From: Aaosphaeria pasadenensis
Taxonomy: Eukaryota > Ascomycota > Dothideomycetes > Pleosporales
Length of the DNA: 64,000 nt
Assembly (NCBI GenBank): GCA_022813625.1
Contig: JAKLMB010000021.1
Location: 186,001-250,000 of the forward strand
Reading direction: 5' to 3'
Shown here: in pieces, positions 41,931-54,749 of the stretch
Numbering within the stretch: the first letter of the stretch is position 1
Layout: each line of letters starts with the position of its first letter
Notes under the pieces: model-generated
The model's database searches: none
Seen by the model: the letters and a program-made list of their open reading frames with translations, nothing else
What the model was told of the DNA's origin: nothing
Made by a program: the position numbers and the translations under genes

Positions 41931-43811
41931 ATGGCGCAACCTTTCCCCTATACATACTACTCCTGCGACTGCTACGACAGTAAAGTCACATCCACCCCCG
42001 CGAATCGCTCCTCCCAGCAGCCGCCGCCCGACCAAGATGAAGACGAACGCAACTTCGACCCTCGGAACCCCCGCTCGAACTTCTCGCTGTACCCGATCGA
42101 ACAATTGCTCTACTGCGAGGACTGCCAGCAGATAAGATGTCCGCGATGCGTGTCCGAGGAGACTCAGAACTGGTACTGTCCAAGCTGCCTGTTCGAGGTA
42201 CCCAGCTCGGTCATCAAGAGCGACGGACACAGGTGCGGACCACCATAAATGTGGTATACATTCTAGACGTAGGCTAACACCGCGGCCAGATGCTCGAGGA
42301 ACTGCTATAACTGCCCAGTATGCATGTCCGCCATGACTGTCTCCTCCCTCGAGAACCCCGCGGAACCCTCTCCCACCGGCGGTCCGTACATCCTCGCCTG
42401 CCCATACTGCCATTGGTCTACCGTCGAGACAGGGATAGAATTTGAAAAGCACACAGGGATCACAGCGCAGCTGTCACGAGTTGCAAACGGTGGAAAGCAC
42501 TTACCGACACAGAAAGAGCGGGAGAGAGAACGTGACCGAAGAAAAGAGCTTGAGAACCGTCGAAGTCGGGATCTGCTATCAGGATCGGAGGACTCCCCTG
42601 GGCTAAGTCGAGACGACGATGGCCCCCTGACCCACGAGGATCTCTATTCGAACCTGATGGCCTTCTACAAGGCACAACTCGCCGCGCAGTCCTCATCAAG
42701 CATGTATTCACCGCACGACCTGAGCTTTGCATCCCCATCATCCTACTCCCGGCTTCTTCTAAGCTACTCGACCTCCTCCAAGAAACAAAAGCGCGACAAG
42801 CCCTCGCAGATGCGAGAAGCCGCCTCCCCGCTCGAAGGCCTCGTCCTACACGATCCAACCACCGACACAGCAGCCATCGACCGCATCCGCCGAGAAGGCT
42901 GGTCGTCGACGCTCTCCCCGGCCCAGAAGCTCTCCCAAACCAACCACCCAACCATCCGCTTCACTGACGAGCTCCGCCCCATGGCCTCGATCCTCTGCAC
43001 GAAGCGCGGAAAGCGCTGCCGCTCCTGCCGCCAGTACCTCTCGAAGCCCGAGTCGAAGATAACCTCCACGCGCTACAAAATCAAACTCCTAGCCCTGAAC
43101 CACATCCCGCGACTCTCCCTCCGCGCCCTATCCTCCACCCCCACCGCTCGCCCCTCCTCCATCTCCTCCATGCCCTCCGCAAACCCAGAATTCGACTACA
43201 ACAACCTCCGCCCGGGAATCCCCACCCACTTCCTCCTACACCTCTCGAATCCGCTCTTCGACAAGATCCGCGTCACGCTCGCCACGCCGTCGGTCACGCC
43301 GGGAAGGATACAGTCGCGCGTCACGATCCTGTGTCCGCAGTTCGAGGTCGGCGCCAACACGGACGTGTGGGACGATGCGCTGACCGGTCCTGGCGGGGGC
43401 GTCTCTGCTGCGTCGGGGGGAGCAGGAGCAGCAGGTGGGAAGTATGGCGGAGGCGCGTCAGAGGGCCATCAGATCGAGGCGGGCAAGATATGGGATCGTG
43501 GGCGGAATTGGACGACTGTGGTATTGGAGGTCGTGCCTGGTTTCGCGAAGCCGCTCGCCGGGGCTGACAAGGAGGAGGTGGGCGAGTTGGACGAAGACGA
43601 GGACGTGCTTGAGATTCCGATCTTCGTGCGGTTGGAGTTCGAAGCGGACGTTGGGGTCGAGGAGCGCGGGTTGGGGGACAGTCGTGGGAGTCGGGGCGGG
43701 GGTGGCGGCGCTGGCGGCGCTGGCGGTGGTGCTGGAAGCGGTGAGGCGAGGGAGAAGAGGGAGGAGGCGTTTTGGACTGTCGTTGGGGCGGGCAGGATCG
43801 CTGACGTGTGA
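41931..43811 (+). CDS. DCTN4: Dynactin subunit 4 (p62)
   Basis: Two exons, 41931-42232 and 42290-43811 (57-bp intron GTGCGG...CCAG with CTAAC branch); 607 residues. The start FPYTYYSCDC matches the p62 N-terminus. Cysteine pairs then form the zinc-binding region: LYCEDCQQIRCPRC, WYCPSCLFEVP, and across the splice RCSRNCYNCPVC. LACPYCHWSTVETGI and, later, LCTKRGKRCRSCRQYLSKPE are family hallmarks. The protein is part of the pointed-end complex of dynactin, which links dynein to cargo. Near the C-terminus (about 572-593) is a Gly/Ala-rich insert (GGGGGAGGAGGGAGSG), absent from typical members and probably a lineage-specific expansion. Confidence 0.93.
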
Positions 43812-44954
43812 GAGGGACGGAGGGACGGAGGGACGAGAGATGAAAAGACGAAGAAAGGGGAAGAGACGCTCTACGGATTACGATGTTGGATGTTAGCTGA
43901 TGTGTTTGTTGAGATGCACAAAGTATTAGGTGTATGGATAGAAGATAGAACATGTGATACGATAAAATAGGATACCCAAATCAAAGTGAATATCAAAGCA
44001 AAGTGAGATCCCACCACAAGAAGCAGGGCCACGGAAATGTTCCATCTAAGACAAGGACGAAGAGAGAAGAGTAGTCAATCAAACTTTTTTTGGATTGTAT
44101 TGTATTTATAGAAAGATAGGGTGGAGTGTATACACGCAATCTATGTTTCGAAAGTGGTTCGGTCTATGTAACGAAAGAAGAACGTCGAATGTAGACGTGT
44201 TGAGTGTGGAGGTGATGTGGGTAATTACAAGATCTGTAATCTTTAATAAATCCCTTTCGTGTGAGGAAAAGGCGGTTGTGAGAAGTGAAACGTGAGGGAA
44301 AAAAAAGTACAGAGCGAGAATGGGGATATCAAAGTGATTTGTGTGTTAGAAGAGGATTAGAAGAGGAAACGTGACAGATAGGAAAAGACAAAGGACTGCG
44401 TATTGGATATAGTGTATCCCGAAAATGGATAGAGTTTCGCCCGCCATGCAAGCCTGAAAATAGATAGGTAGTAGAAATAAATGATGATGGATGCTAATAT
44501 CCGAAAGCAAATCCCCAATGCAATGATTTTGAAATGCTAATATTTTACAATGCACGCTCTGACCGAAACAATGGACAAAATCGAAGAACACCGTAATGGA
44601 ACGCCAGACACACAGATGGATCGTCGATGGTGGAACCACTAGCCGTTGTAGAGGCTAGCATCTTTGAATAAGACTTCGGGTATGCGATTGAGACGAGACT
44701 TGCGTGGCTCAAATACGCAGTAGCAGGGCAGGTAACTGGGAAACGGAAACCGTACAAAGGTGGAAGAAGGTTCAAATGTGGTTCTGCCAATAAATGGAAA
44801 TCGGCCACACCCAAGGAACTGGATCGTGGCCAAGTTCCGGGTATAAAAACCCAACGTCTGCCAGAATTACTCAGGCGAAATTGGCGGACCTTCCGTCTCT
44901 GTCCAGCAGAGGATCCGGCACTCGACTCTCGAGTGAACATGCAACTTCTTCGAA
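43812..44954. other. Intergenic region between convergent genes
   Basis: About 1.1 kb. GACGGAGG is repeated at 43814-43835. Minus-strand ORFs at 44346-44958 have no family and overlap one another. Contains both 3' UTRs. Confidence 0.5.
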
Positions 44955-47222
44955 TCACTTATTGTTCACGAGCAGTTCTGCGCCCTCAACCCTCCAACCG
45001 AAATCCAAAATGATAGCCCTCCCGTCCTGGCTAGTTGCCACCACGCGACGATAGTCGCTCTTAGCGCTGAGTATCCAGCTAGTGGTCCAGTTCTCGTAGT
45101 AGCCATACGTCTCTCCCGTGGCGTAGTCAGCGACGCGGATGCTTTGGTCGTACGAGCCAGAGATGGTGCGGTTGTTGTGTGCGTCCAGGAAAAGCGAGCG
45201 TACGAGCCCGCCGTGCTTTTGGGACGTATATTGCAGAGCGCCGGTCTGAGCATTGAACTTGTAAACTACATGGTCATTTCCACCGGCGAGAATATGTTTG
45301 GCATCGTCCGAGAACTCGACCGCAGCGAGGCCGCGATCCTGAGATGGGAATTCCATGACAGCCGTGCCGTTCTCCAGATTCCAGAGCTTGGCAACACCAT
45401 CGCCCGACGCGGACACGAGCATATTACCCCGGAGCTGGACGGCGTTGACGGGTCCACGGTGGCCGGTCAAGGTGCGGAGGCGCTTGTGCGTGTGGCGATC
45501 CCAGACGTTGATGGTGGCATCCTTCGAGCAGGAGATGATGTGCTTGTCGTCGAGGCAGACATCCAGAACGCCAGCAGAATGTCCTCGAAGTCGGGTGATG
45601 GGGATGTATTCGTCGCCAGTAATGTCCCAAACAATGCAAGTGTGGTCTGAAGATCCGGTGACCATGATTCTATCGTCGTACTGGAGGCAAAGGATTGAAG
45701 CTTCATGGTAGTCCTCGGGGACATGGTAGATGTCGTCTCCCGCGGGGGTACCGTTCATGGAGGGGTTATCGACGACCCAATGACTGTGAGGTTCAAGCTT
45801 CTGGGGAGTATTCGCAACGGGTCTATTCGAGGGGCCACCAATGACCTTCCTGCAAGTGTACGATTTCATGTCCCATACACGGATGGTTCGGTCGCGCGAG
45901 CCAGTGATGATCTTATCCCTGCGAGATTGTCAGTTCTATATCCTTCACACCAGCTAGCGGGGAACTTACTCATCGAATTGGCAGCAGTAGACAGAATCTG
46001 TGTGTCCGTTGAGGTAGATGGCAGCCGGGCTCTGAGTCTTCCACCTTCGGTTGATGGTCATTCGAACCCTGTACATGTTCTTCCAATCCTGGCCTGGCGC
46101 AGGCTTTCCACCCTTGAACTGACCGACACCAGCACCACCCATCATGATCGGCGACGGCGAGACGTGGACTTCTGGCTCGAACTTGCGGAGGAATACGCTG
46201 CGCCAGACATGCGAGGAGGATGCGGCTTCACTCCAAGCGTGGGAGACAGCTTCGGCCACAACCAATGAGGGAGCGTCTAGGTTAGCCAAAATCATGGTTG
46301 TGATTTCCGCGGGCAGGAATTGAATTGGATCTATTTTCTTCATCAGCGATCGGCGCCAAAAAGCGAGAGGATGCTTATGCCTACCCAATTTCTTCTCCTG
46401 CACGCTGTCGGTGCGCGTTATCGGGCAAGAGCACGACATTCCCACACCACTCTCGCTGTCCTTGATCACCTCATCTGACAGGTGCGAGGGCTTGAGTGCT
46501 CCCTGTAGGAATGCTCGTGTGTGTTCTTGCTCGCGCTTCTGCACGGTCAAGCGTTCATTGTTGGCGGCGGCGGCTGCAGCGCGCGCCGCCTGGCCCGGGC
46601 AGGAGCCGGGGTAGTTCGCAGGTACGGGAGCCGGTGCAGGATTGTATCGAGGGTATTCTCCTGAAGGACCTGAGGTTGCGGGCCTCCTGCTCTGGCGGAA
46701 ACTACCGAGACGTCGAAAGGAGAATTTAGACTGGACACCGACGGGTGTAGCGAGGTCGAGGGATGACGAGTTGACAGCCGAGTCGTGGTGTTGTACTTGC
46801 ATCCTCTGTTGGGTTGCTTCGGCGGTCGAGGATTTGCGAGCGATGAGGAAGGTCGCGGCAGCCGGCATCGCAGCTCCCGTGTTGCTGGTAACCGAGTCTT
46901 GCCAGTCGAAGAGCGAAGGCCTTCGTGTCGAGGACGACGAAGAGGAAGAGAACCTGCGACGAACGTGTTTCTTCACGGCCTGTGAGGCACGCGACAACGA
47001 TCCGGTATGTGAATGAAGGGAAGGCGCATGGTCGGCGGCGTTTGGATCTTCGTTTACTGGTCCTAAGGGGGTATCGTACACGGGATGTATGGGAGTGAAG
47101 GTCTGAGAAGCGGTTCGCTTCATCGCGGGTTCGTGGAGGCCAGAGGCAGGTCTGCTATCGTCTGCAGCAGAAGAGGTCTTTGGGCGATGGGAAAGAATGG
47201 TAGGCCTGCGATTAAAGTTCAT
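44955..47222 (-). CDS. F-box/WD40 protein, SCF substrate adaptor
   Basis: Two exons, 47222-45970 and 45918-44955 (51-bp intron GTAAGT, CTGAC branch, GCAG); 738 residues. The first about 300 residues are disordered, with Ser-rich (RRRFSSSSSSSTRRP) and Ala/Pro-rich runs. The F-box IQFLPAEITTMILANLDAPSL lies at about 301-321. WD40 repeats fill the rest: LNGHTDSVYCCQFDEDK spans the splice, and GSRDRTIRVWD, GSSDHTCIVWD, CSKDATINVWD and ASGDGVAKLWN are clear blade ends. It should bring phosphorylated substrates to a Skp1-Cul1 ligase. Layout is that of Met30/Pop/FWD-type adaptors, but I cannot name the orthologue. Confidence 0.9.
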
Positions 47223-48554
47223 TGGAACGGCGCGAGATGAAGACTCTCACGGATGTAGGCGAAGCTGGAATTGGGTGCAGGGCGGCGAACGGCGGCGGCG
47301 GCGGCGAACAAGGAACGAGGTTACAGCGAGCTGGGGAATCTGGCGGTCTGAGGAACCGGTGACGAAGGTGAGACGCTCGACGAGGTGAAGTAAGGATCGG
47401 ATATGCCGAAGGCGGGCCCTAGGTCAGAAACAGACGCATGCACGACACAGCTGGGCTGAGGAGGAGGAGGGGAGGAGGAGAGAGGATGGGACGGAAGCGA
47501 AACGAGCGCGAGTCGTCGAGGGTTGTGTTGTTTTCGTTTTGGTCGTGTTGTATTGTGTATCGTGTTAGGGGTACGTATTGTGTGTGTGTTGTGTGCGGGT
47601 TGTGGTGTGAGAGAAAGAGTGAAAAAGGGTGGGAAAGGGTTAAACAGGGTAAGAAACAAGGAGGGAAGGATAAAGTAGTCAATGCCAAATGCCTGGCCTT
47701 GTCTTGTCTTGTCCTATCCTATTCTGTCTTGTCTGGCTGTCTGGCCCTGCAAGGAAAGAAAAAAACAACTAGAACCGAGCGGTGCTTATTATAACTAATA
47801 ATGCCTGTCACTTGTGGAAGTGAAAAGCAAGTAGCGCGACGTATTGTAATCGATATTTATGAAGAAGGATTGGCGAGCCAGCGGGTGGAAAGTGAATGAG
47901 TGAGTGAGCACCCAAGAGGACAACGGAGTGACTGATGATACCCGTAGGCGTAGGCGAAGTACCCTCGTAGTACTGTAGAGGAGAGGATGGCAAACTAACG
48001 AGTTCGATAAAAGGCGGTGACCGGTGCGTGTGTGGGGGGGGAAATGAACGAATTAAATGAATGAAGAGAGTGGGAGAGTGGGAGGACGAGGATGGAAAAA
48101 AATATGCAGGAAAAAAAAGAATAGAAGAGAGAAGAGTTACTCTAGTAGGAAGAGAATTGAGGGTAGGAGAGGCCGGGATTGGGCGCAGATGCAGATGCGG
48201 ATGCAGGTGGGTGGCGACAAGGAGGGAGGAGGGAGGTATTGCAGTTGAACTAGAAGAACCTTAGGGAGGGAGGCATCGACTACTCGTTAGACAACCTCTT
48301 AGTAGTAGCCGACTAGTACGAGGTAAGATAACTAGGTAGGTAAGTGTGTGTGGCAGTGGCAGTGACAAGAATGACAGCGAGCGAGCGGGAATGATGATGA
48401 TGGTGGCAGTGGCAGTGTGATGGGATGGGATGGGATAGGATTATGGATGATGATGGAGGATAGCGCCGCCGCCTGTCGATGTTGTAATAATACAGGATGA
48501 GGCCAAGAATAGCGATTATGATTCAGGCCAAGAGGATAAAAGGTCAAGGTCAAG

Positions 48555-48593
48555 GTACTGTGTACAACTACACAGTACTTGTACATGTACAAG
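48555..48593. repeat. Two adjoining perfect palindromes
   Basis: GTACTGTGTA and TACACAGTAC (48555-48578) form 10-bp arms around CAAC. Sharing the last base, CTTGTACATGTACAAG (48578-48593) is a perfect 16-bp palindrome. A 12-bp palindrome GGTACCGGTACC lies at 48827-48838. These could be dimeric-regulator sites or hairpins. Confidence 0.75.
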
Positions 48594-49187
48594 GCGTATG
48601 GGGTATATTATATATGTATATGTACACCGTAACCATGTACAGGGGTACCAACAGAGTCGAACTGAGTCCTTCGTACTGGTACTGTGTACTCAATAACTAG
48701 AGCATCGGATCCAATCATATAGGTTCTGTGAAAGGCTTTTAACAAATATACAAGAGTGATTTGTAAAGCATGATTTGAGTTGGGACTTCGTAACCTAGGT
48801 AGTATACAGACACTAGTAGGTGACAAGGTACCGGTACCGTTGAGGTGAGGTGAGGTGAGGATGTAAGAGATACAGAGGGAGAGAATCAGAGGTGGACCCG
48901 GAATCGATAGGAAACGAACAAAGTCAAGTTTGGTTGGTGGTTCGCCTGGCTCGCCTGTTTCGCCGGGTTCGCCCAAGGGATTTGGGGGGGATTGGGGATG
49001 ACGGAAGAGTGGCGTTTGACGGCGAGTATTCTTGTTTAGGGGTCGGAGATGGGATTGGAGGGTTGTGTGTTAGGGTCTGGGGTTGGATGGAACGTGGAAC
49101 GACCTGCTCGGGGTTGGAGAGTTGGAGTTGGCGTTGGTTAGTTCGCGGGTTTCAAAGATCGAGAAACAAAAAGAACATGAATAAGAC

Positions 49188-49205
49188 ATGATGATGATGA
49201 TGATG
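49188..49205 (+). repeat. (ATG)6 microsatellite
   Basis: Six perfect ATG units in non-coding DNA. Confidence 0.85.
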
Positions 49206-50030
49206 GACAAGGAAAAGAAGAACATGGAGAACACCAAAACAAGACGAAGAAGAACGTGGCTGGAGTAAACAATAAAGTATCAACCAACCAAGAACGAGCA
49301 AGCAACCACCTAATCCATCCTGCAATATAGGATGTATGCAGTACTTTGTACATGTCACTATCACATCTGCCACCATGATGCTCTCCCTCTCTACAGGACA
49401 GTTCGTGATGTATCGACCGTGTAATAAATTGTCATCAACAACTGATCCTCCACACGGAGTAACTAGCCAGTCACATAACAAAAGGACTAGAATTGAACCT
49501 ACGAGTAGAATCAAGAGAACTCAGTTGCTAGGTCGGCGGCAAAACCATGGCTGCATCACGGATCATGGATCGCCTTATTATCTACTGCGATTACAACCAT
49601 CAATGTTGCACTAAGAATCACGCTTGGATCGGGGGATTGTCGAAGCGAACGGGAAATGGAAATGGGAAAGGAGAGCGACGAGCGAGTCGAGCCGATATTG
49701 TACGAGGAGGGAATAGAGTTTGTCGATCATCATCCTCCATATTCATCCACCCCATCTCCAATGCTCATCAACATCTAACATCAACATCAACAGAAGAAGA
49801 GACAAACTCTCATCGGCATTGAAACACAATCACCTCACGTCGCAAGATAATTTATCCGGCAGTTACCGTGTGCATGTCCTCGGGCTCAAGCATCACACCA
49901 TTTCCATTATTTGCCATAGATTCGCATCGATTCGCATAGATTCGCGATCCGTCGCATTCATTCCCATGGGGTGAATGGTCGGTCTTGGGGGTGTTTTACT
50001 AGAGACGACCCCATAGTACTTGTAAGGTAC

Positions 50031-50065
50031 ATGCCATATGCCATATGCCATATGCGGCATGCCAT
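50031..50065 (+). repeat. Heptamer ATGCCAT tandem repeat
   Basis: Five 7-bp units, the fourth changed to ATGCGGC, in non-coding DNA. Confidence 0.8.
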
Positions 50066-51160
50066 TTGCTATATCTGACCCATCCCCATTCATGAATCGT
50101 ATCCAGCATTTGAGGCTGTGACATGGGTAATCAACTCGCCATTGTCAACATCACCCTCTTCTTCTTACTCGTAGGTACCATCATCAGCTTCTACTCAGCA
50201 GAGGAATGTTGGCTCACTCATTGGCCCCCGCCTTCTAAGTGCTATTATTAACCTCGTAGGATTTGACGTTGGATTCGCAAAGCGCGGGGCGTCAACAACC
50301 TGAAACGCATCATTGTTCTTATTATCTAGTATCCAGCTATTATTGTCAGAGACTAAGTGCGGAGTAGAGCAGACTCTCCCCCATGATATTCGTATCCTCG
50401 TGGTCTCGCTGTTTCGTACCTAAGTTACCCGTCCTGGCTCGTAGCGGCAATTGTCCTGAGTCCTCGACGCGCTGCCATCTCATGTCATCGACATACCTCG
50501 CAGCATTCATCAATCCAACTCCTTAACCTTACCATCGCGTATACCATCGTTTTCATCTTCTTCACCTTCTTCCACCCGTCGCATATTCCTCCGTATTCGC
50601 TGCGGAATCTGGACACTGCCCCTCCACCAACCCGCATGCCCTAAAATACTCCGTCTCTGTCCCCCAGCAGTAGTACGAATAGTAGTGCCCCAACATCCCG
50701 CACGACAAACCTTCCCCGTCCAGCCGTTCAACATATCTTGTACCTTGCCCATCCCTACCACCTATCCTTGTAAGTACAGAGTAGAGTACTACAGAGTATC
50801 TAGACACTTTCATTGTCTTGACGGTACACCAACATTCCTACTGAATCTCGGTTCAACTCTGCAAAGATCCGAGCCGAGTATGTCCATGCTCGTAAGTAAT
50901 GTCCATATCCGCAGGTACTGTATGCGTCGATGTCTCACGACGTCACAACCTCTCCGTCGGTAACAGACACTACCCAAATAGCTAATCAACATGTAAAACT
51001 CTTTTCGGAGGACTCCCTTGGCGCCTCCATAATCTGCTCATGCAATAGACGCTGTCCTCTGGTTACCGTCCGAGTCTCCATCATCCGCCCCCTCCCCCTC
51101 ACCGCCTCGTCCACAGCTACGAGTACTCAGAATCTGGATCATCGTCTTCGTTCTCGCCGT

Positions 51161-51196
51161 TTGCCATTGCCATTGCCATTGCCATTGCCATCGCCA
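51161..51196 (+). repeat. TTGCCA hexamer tandem repeat
   Basis: Five perfect units plus one TCGCCA variant, about 130 bp upstream of the DUF7704 start codon, possibly in its 5' UTR. Confidence 0.85.
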
Positions 51197-51327
51197 CCAA
51201 CTCCCTCGTTGTCTCGTCTCGCCTCGTCTTGGTCCTCGTCGCCGTCTTCATCGCTGCCGCCGCCGCCCTCGTCGTGATATTTCCCCCGCAGTACCAAACA
51301 CTTCCAGTACTCTGTACTCCGTACATC

Positions 51328-51843
51328 ATGTCACATCCCGAAGATATACCCACGGCTTCCCGCATTCCCGTCCTCTACCGTGCCCTTTTCCTCTACATTG
51401 AGCCATTTTCCACCCTCGCTGGTGCCATCCAGGCCCACTACAGACAATCGCAGTATCTCCAATTGACGCATCCGGCCAGCGCACCGGCACATGGCCACAT
51501 TCCCCTTTCCACTTCCATCGTCCTCACCCAGTTAGCCAATCTATACTTCCTGCTGTGTATCAACGAGGCCCTGGTACTTAGGTGCACCCGCGACCTTAAA
51601 GTTTGGAAGACTTTTCTCTTTGGCCTATTGGTTGCGGACTTTGGCCATCTATATTCCGTCCGTCTCGTAGGCTCCTGGATCTATTGGAAGTTTTGGCAGT
51701 GGAACCCTATGGACGTTGGAAGCGTTCCATTCGTTTATCTTCTTGCGATTGCGCGTATCCTGTTCCTCGCCGGCGTGGGATTTGCCAGCCCAATCATCAC
51801 GACAACCACAAAGACAAAGGGATACACGTATAAAGGAGCCTAA
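51328..51843 (+). CDS. DUF7704 family membrane protein
   Basis: Single exon, 171 residues from ATG 51328; the open frame extends upstream but has no earlier ATG. IPVLYRALFLYIEPFSTLAGA is the conserved start. LTQLANLYFLLCINEALVLRC, FLFGLLVADFGHLYSV and FVYLLAIARILFLAGV follow, giving four predicted membrane helices as in the DUF7704 family of fungal integral membrane proteins. The tail is short and polar (TTTTKTKGYTYKGA). Function unknown. Confidence 0.85.
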   Translation: MSHPEDIPTASRIPVLYRALFLYIEPFSTLAGAIQAHYRQSQYLQLTHPASAPAHGHIPLSTSIVLTQLANLYFLLCINEALVLRCTRDLKVWKTFLFGLLVADFGHLYSVRLVGSWIYWKFWQWNPMDVGSVPFVYLLAIARILFLAGVGFASPIITTTTKTKGYTYKGA

Positions 51844-54749
51844 TCCTCACATGTTTAAAGGTTTGTTGTTTATTTTATTTAGGCGCTTCTCGTCCAGAGT
51901 TGTATCAAAGAATACCAAACAATAGTGAGCTTCGGAGTCGTACGTTCAGCATCATCCAACATGAGCGAAGACAACCAATCATTCGCCCACTGTGTCGTCC
52001 ACGGCGAGGCCGCCATTGGACGGTGTCAGATCTTTGTTATGGTCGGGTCCGCCTATCACCCAACAACTACTTGTGAATAGAAAATACCACGACGCAACGT
52101 ACAACAAGAACGCCCAACAACAAGATGTCAAAGTTTTATCGTTCCTATTTGAAATCCACCACTGTTGAGGCTCTTCTCTCATACATTCTCCGAGACGGGT
52201 ACTCAATTGCCTGCTGCTAGATCCAGCTACCGGATGCCCGGCATTGGGCACTCTACTCGAGGCTGTGTTCATCCATTCATTTCCCTCGGCCTGTGCCAAT
52301 TGAAGGCGTGCCAAGTTTGCATATTGCGTGACCACAAAAAATACAAATAGAAATTCAGCGGCTCACGTCTTGTCGGTCCTCTACAGGCCAACGCACATAA
52401 TTGGTTCCAACCGCGTCTTGCCCGTCGCGAATCCTTCTCTCCCCCGGATTTTTGCCGTCCACGTCGAGGACGAATGCGCATTGCGCACGGAAAGAATCTG
52501 GGGTCGCTACAATAGGAAATTCAGATTCTTACTTGGGGTAGGGCAATTCTAGGTAGCCTCTAGTCTCCCTCCATCCTTCCCCTCAAAACCTCGTCGCCAG
52601 CATTCGCCGAACGGGATCGCCACGGCGTGGAGAGCACATGGCAGCCCGGTCTTTAGCCTGGGATAGCCTTTTCACGTTGAATGAAAGAATGAAAGAAAAC
52701 CCGTAAAGCACTAATGCAGCAAGGACAAGCAAGGAAAAAACTCGATCAGAGTAGCGGCGAGCGGCGGCTCAACTCGGGGTTCGGAGATAGGCATCCTTGC
52801 CTTGACCACGCTATCGCCAAGAAACTCAGCCTTATCCGCACCTCTCCCGATTGGGACAAGCCTGTGAAAAGGGTCTTCCCCAGTTCCAAGTAAGCCATGA
52901 TTTGTGATCATTCATGGTCAATCTGATAGTCGTTGCTTGATTGCATCAGTCGAGGTGACAAACTTCAGACCTGAATGGCAGATTCGTCCACAACTCTATC
53001 TTTTTTCCCTATCTAGTGCCTTCCGTTCTCTTCGTAAATTACTTATCTTCTGTAAGCCTAAATTACAAAAGAAAAGATAAATGAAGCATCACAACCCACT
53101 CCTACTTATCTCAATCGTATTCAGCAATTAATGCCTTTAAAGTGAACTATACAATTTCTAAACACTCAAAATTTGACCTAAACAAGAGTTCAAAATTCTC
53201 GATTGCCATATTCACATCGGCCCTCTTATTTTCACTTCTTACTATAAGTAGAAGAAGACCTATTCGTAGAACATGGTTTGGAATCAAATGTACACGGCAT
53301 TAGGTGCTCATAGTTTCTCTTCTAGGACATAATACTCATATATGCAAATACTAGTCTGGCACATGCTGGCTATAAGACTGAAGTAGGTACGAATTATCTT
53401 CATCGTGGAACCACATGCGTTGCAAAACAAAAATAAACATATGCACTATCTCCCCACAGGAGCAAACACACTTGCTGTGGTTATAAGACCCTACACACAT
53501 GCGGATCAACATGAAACAAACTACCTCCCTGAAGCTTTTCTACGTCTCAATTCAATTGCTGAGTTTTTCTACATCATTCCGCTTACGTCGATAGGGCATG
53601 GCAAGAAAGAAATCTGCTCAAATTCAAGTATACTTCCCTTGCTACACCCATGCGATGCTACTCATGGCCAACATACCAAGGCCGCAATGAGTCTCGTTAC
53701 TAGAACCCACCTACGAAGAGGCAAAACCTTCTCGTCTTGAAAGGAAAAAGCGAGGACGTTCCTATCCTTTCTCCCCCTATCCTGCACAAAGTAGTAAGAT
53801 GGATAGATGAGAGACTTGGATAAACTCTTCCGTTTGTATAACCTGAACGCACTTTGCTTATATAACTGACTGCCTGCTGGTCGTTTCTATAATAGGGCGA
53901 TCGAACTAACGTGTTACCCTTTTTCATCATGCGTTTGTCTGTTTATTTCACTCGTTCGTTTTTTCGTCAACGGCCTCATGTCTAATTTACAAGCCCTTGC
54001 GAAAGAACAAATAACCGAAATCGATGCAGATCCAACAAAATGAAGTCAACACAAAAAGTTCAAACCATATCGAACAGTAGCAAAGAGAGAAAAACCATCC
54101 AATCAAAATTCTTACATAACCTACTTGCCTAGGTTTGCAGATCATTCACTACCCAGGAGCCCCGAAGTGCAAAGATGTTAACTATTTGTAATAAATGCTC
54201 CTTTACCGGACCTTGTAACACACAAGGACGGCAATAAGGAAAGAAAAATAATTTACTTTCGAATCGCAGTTCCAGTGTGTCTAAGTACGGCCTTGTTTTC
54301 ATTATGAAAGCCACCCATGGTGTGGTTTATAGAACTAGGATGACTCTGGATGCTTCTATTCAAGAAAGAAAGTTCGACTTAAAGAGGATGTTAGAGTAGA
54401 CAGGGGTGGGCAATAGGGGAAAGATGTGGCGGACGAGGGAATATTGGGAACCTGTGTTTACGTTCAAGCTGTTTTTGATATATCTTTGGTTCACAAGATG
54501 GAGCTGGAAACGAGACAAGTTTTATGCGATCGTGAGACCTAGTAGGCATTGATATTACACGGTACTCATGTGCGTGTATGTATATATTTCGACTCTGATT
54601 AGAAAGCCGTTGTATGTAGCAGGTAAAAAATCATATATAAACAAGAAGTGAACTCCCACTCATTCCCGCACCGATTCAGTAAAGATCCTCTGTAATCCTC
54701 CTTGAACCCCTTGAACCTAATTACTCGTATGTTTGGCAGACTAGAATGT
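51844..54749. other. 2.9 kb without recognised genes
   Basis: It lies between the convergent DUF7704 and polygalacturonase genes. ORFs up to 118 residues (51979-52335 minus, 53405-53740 plus) lack family features and start-context support. Sequence is A+T-rich from about 53000 onwards. No repeat array or transposon ends were recognised. Confidence 0.5.

Larger units (their letters stand above)
47223..51327. other. 4.1 kb gene-free stretch with simple repeats and palindromes
   Basis: It separates the divergent F-box/WD40 and DUF7704 genes. All ORFs are short, low-complexity and in conflict with each other. Contents: GAGGAG-rich DNA (47440-47490), TGTGTG/TTGTG runs (47560-47620), GGGAT copies (48418-48440), TGAGG x4 (48841-48860), and several GTAC-rich palindromes. 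An (ATG)6 tract, a heptamer repeat and a TTGCCA array complete the list. It probably includes a long promoter or 5' UTR of the F-box gene; no ncRNA can be claimed. Confidence 0.55.

Noticed and set aside
47438..47794. 118-residue ORF in G/T-rich DNA
   Set aside because: Low-complexity, includes TGTGTG runs; no family.
51979..52335. 118-residue minus-strand ORF downstream of DUF7704
   Set aside because: No homology-like motif and competing ORFs on both strands.
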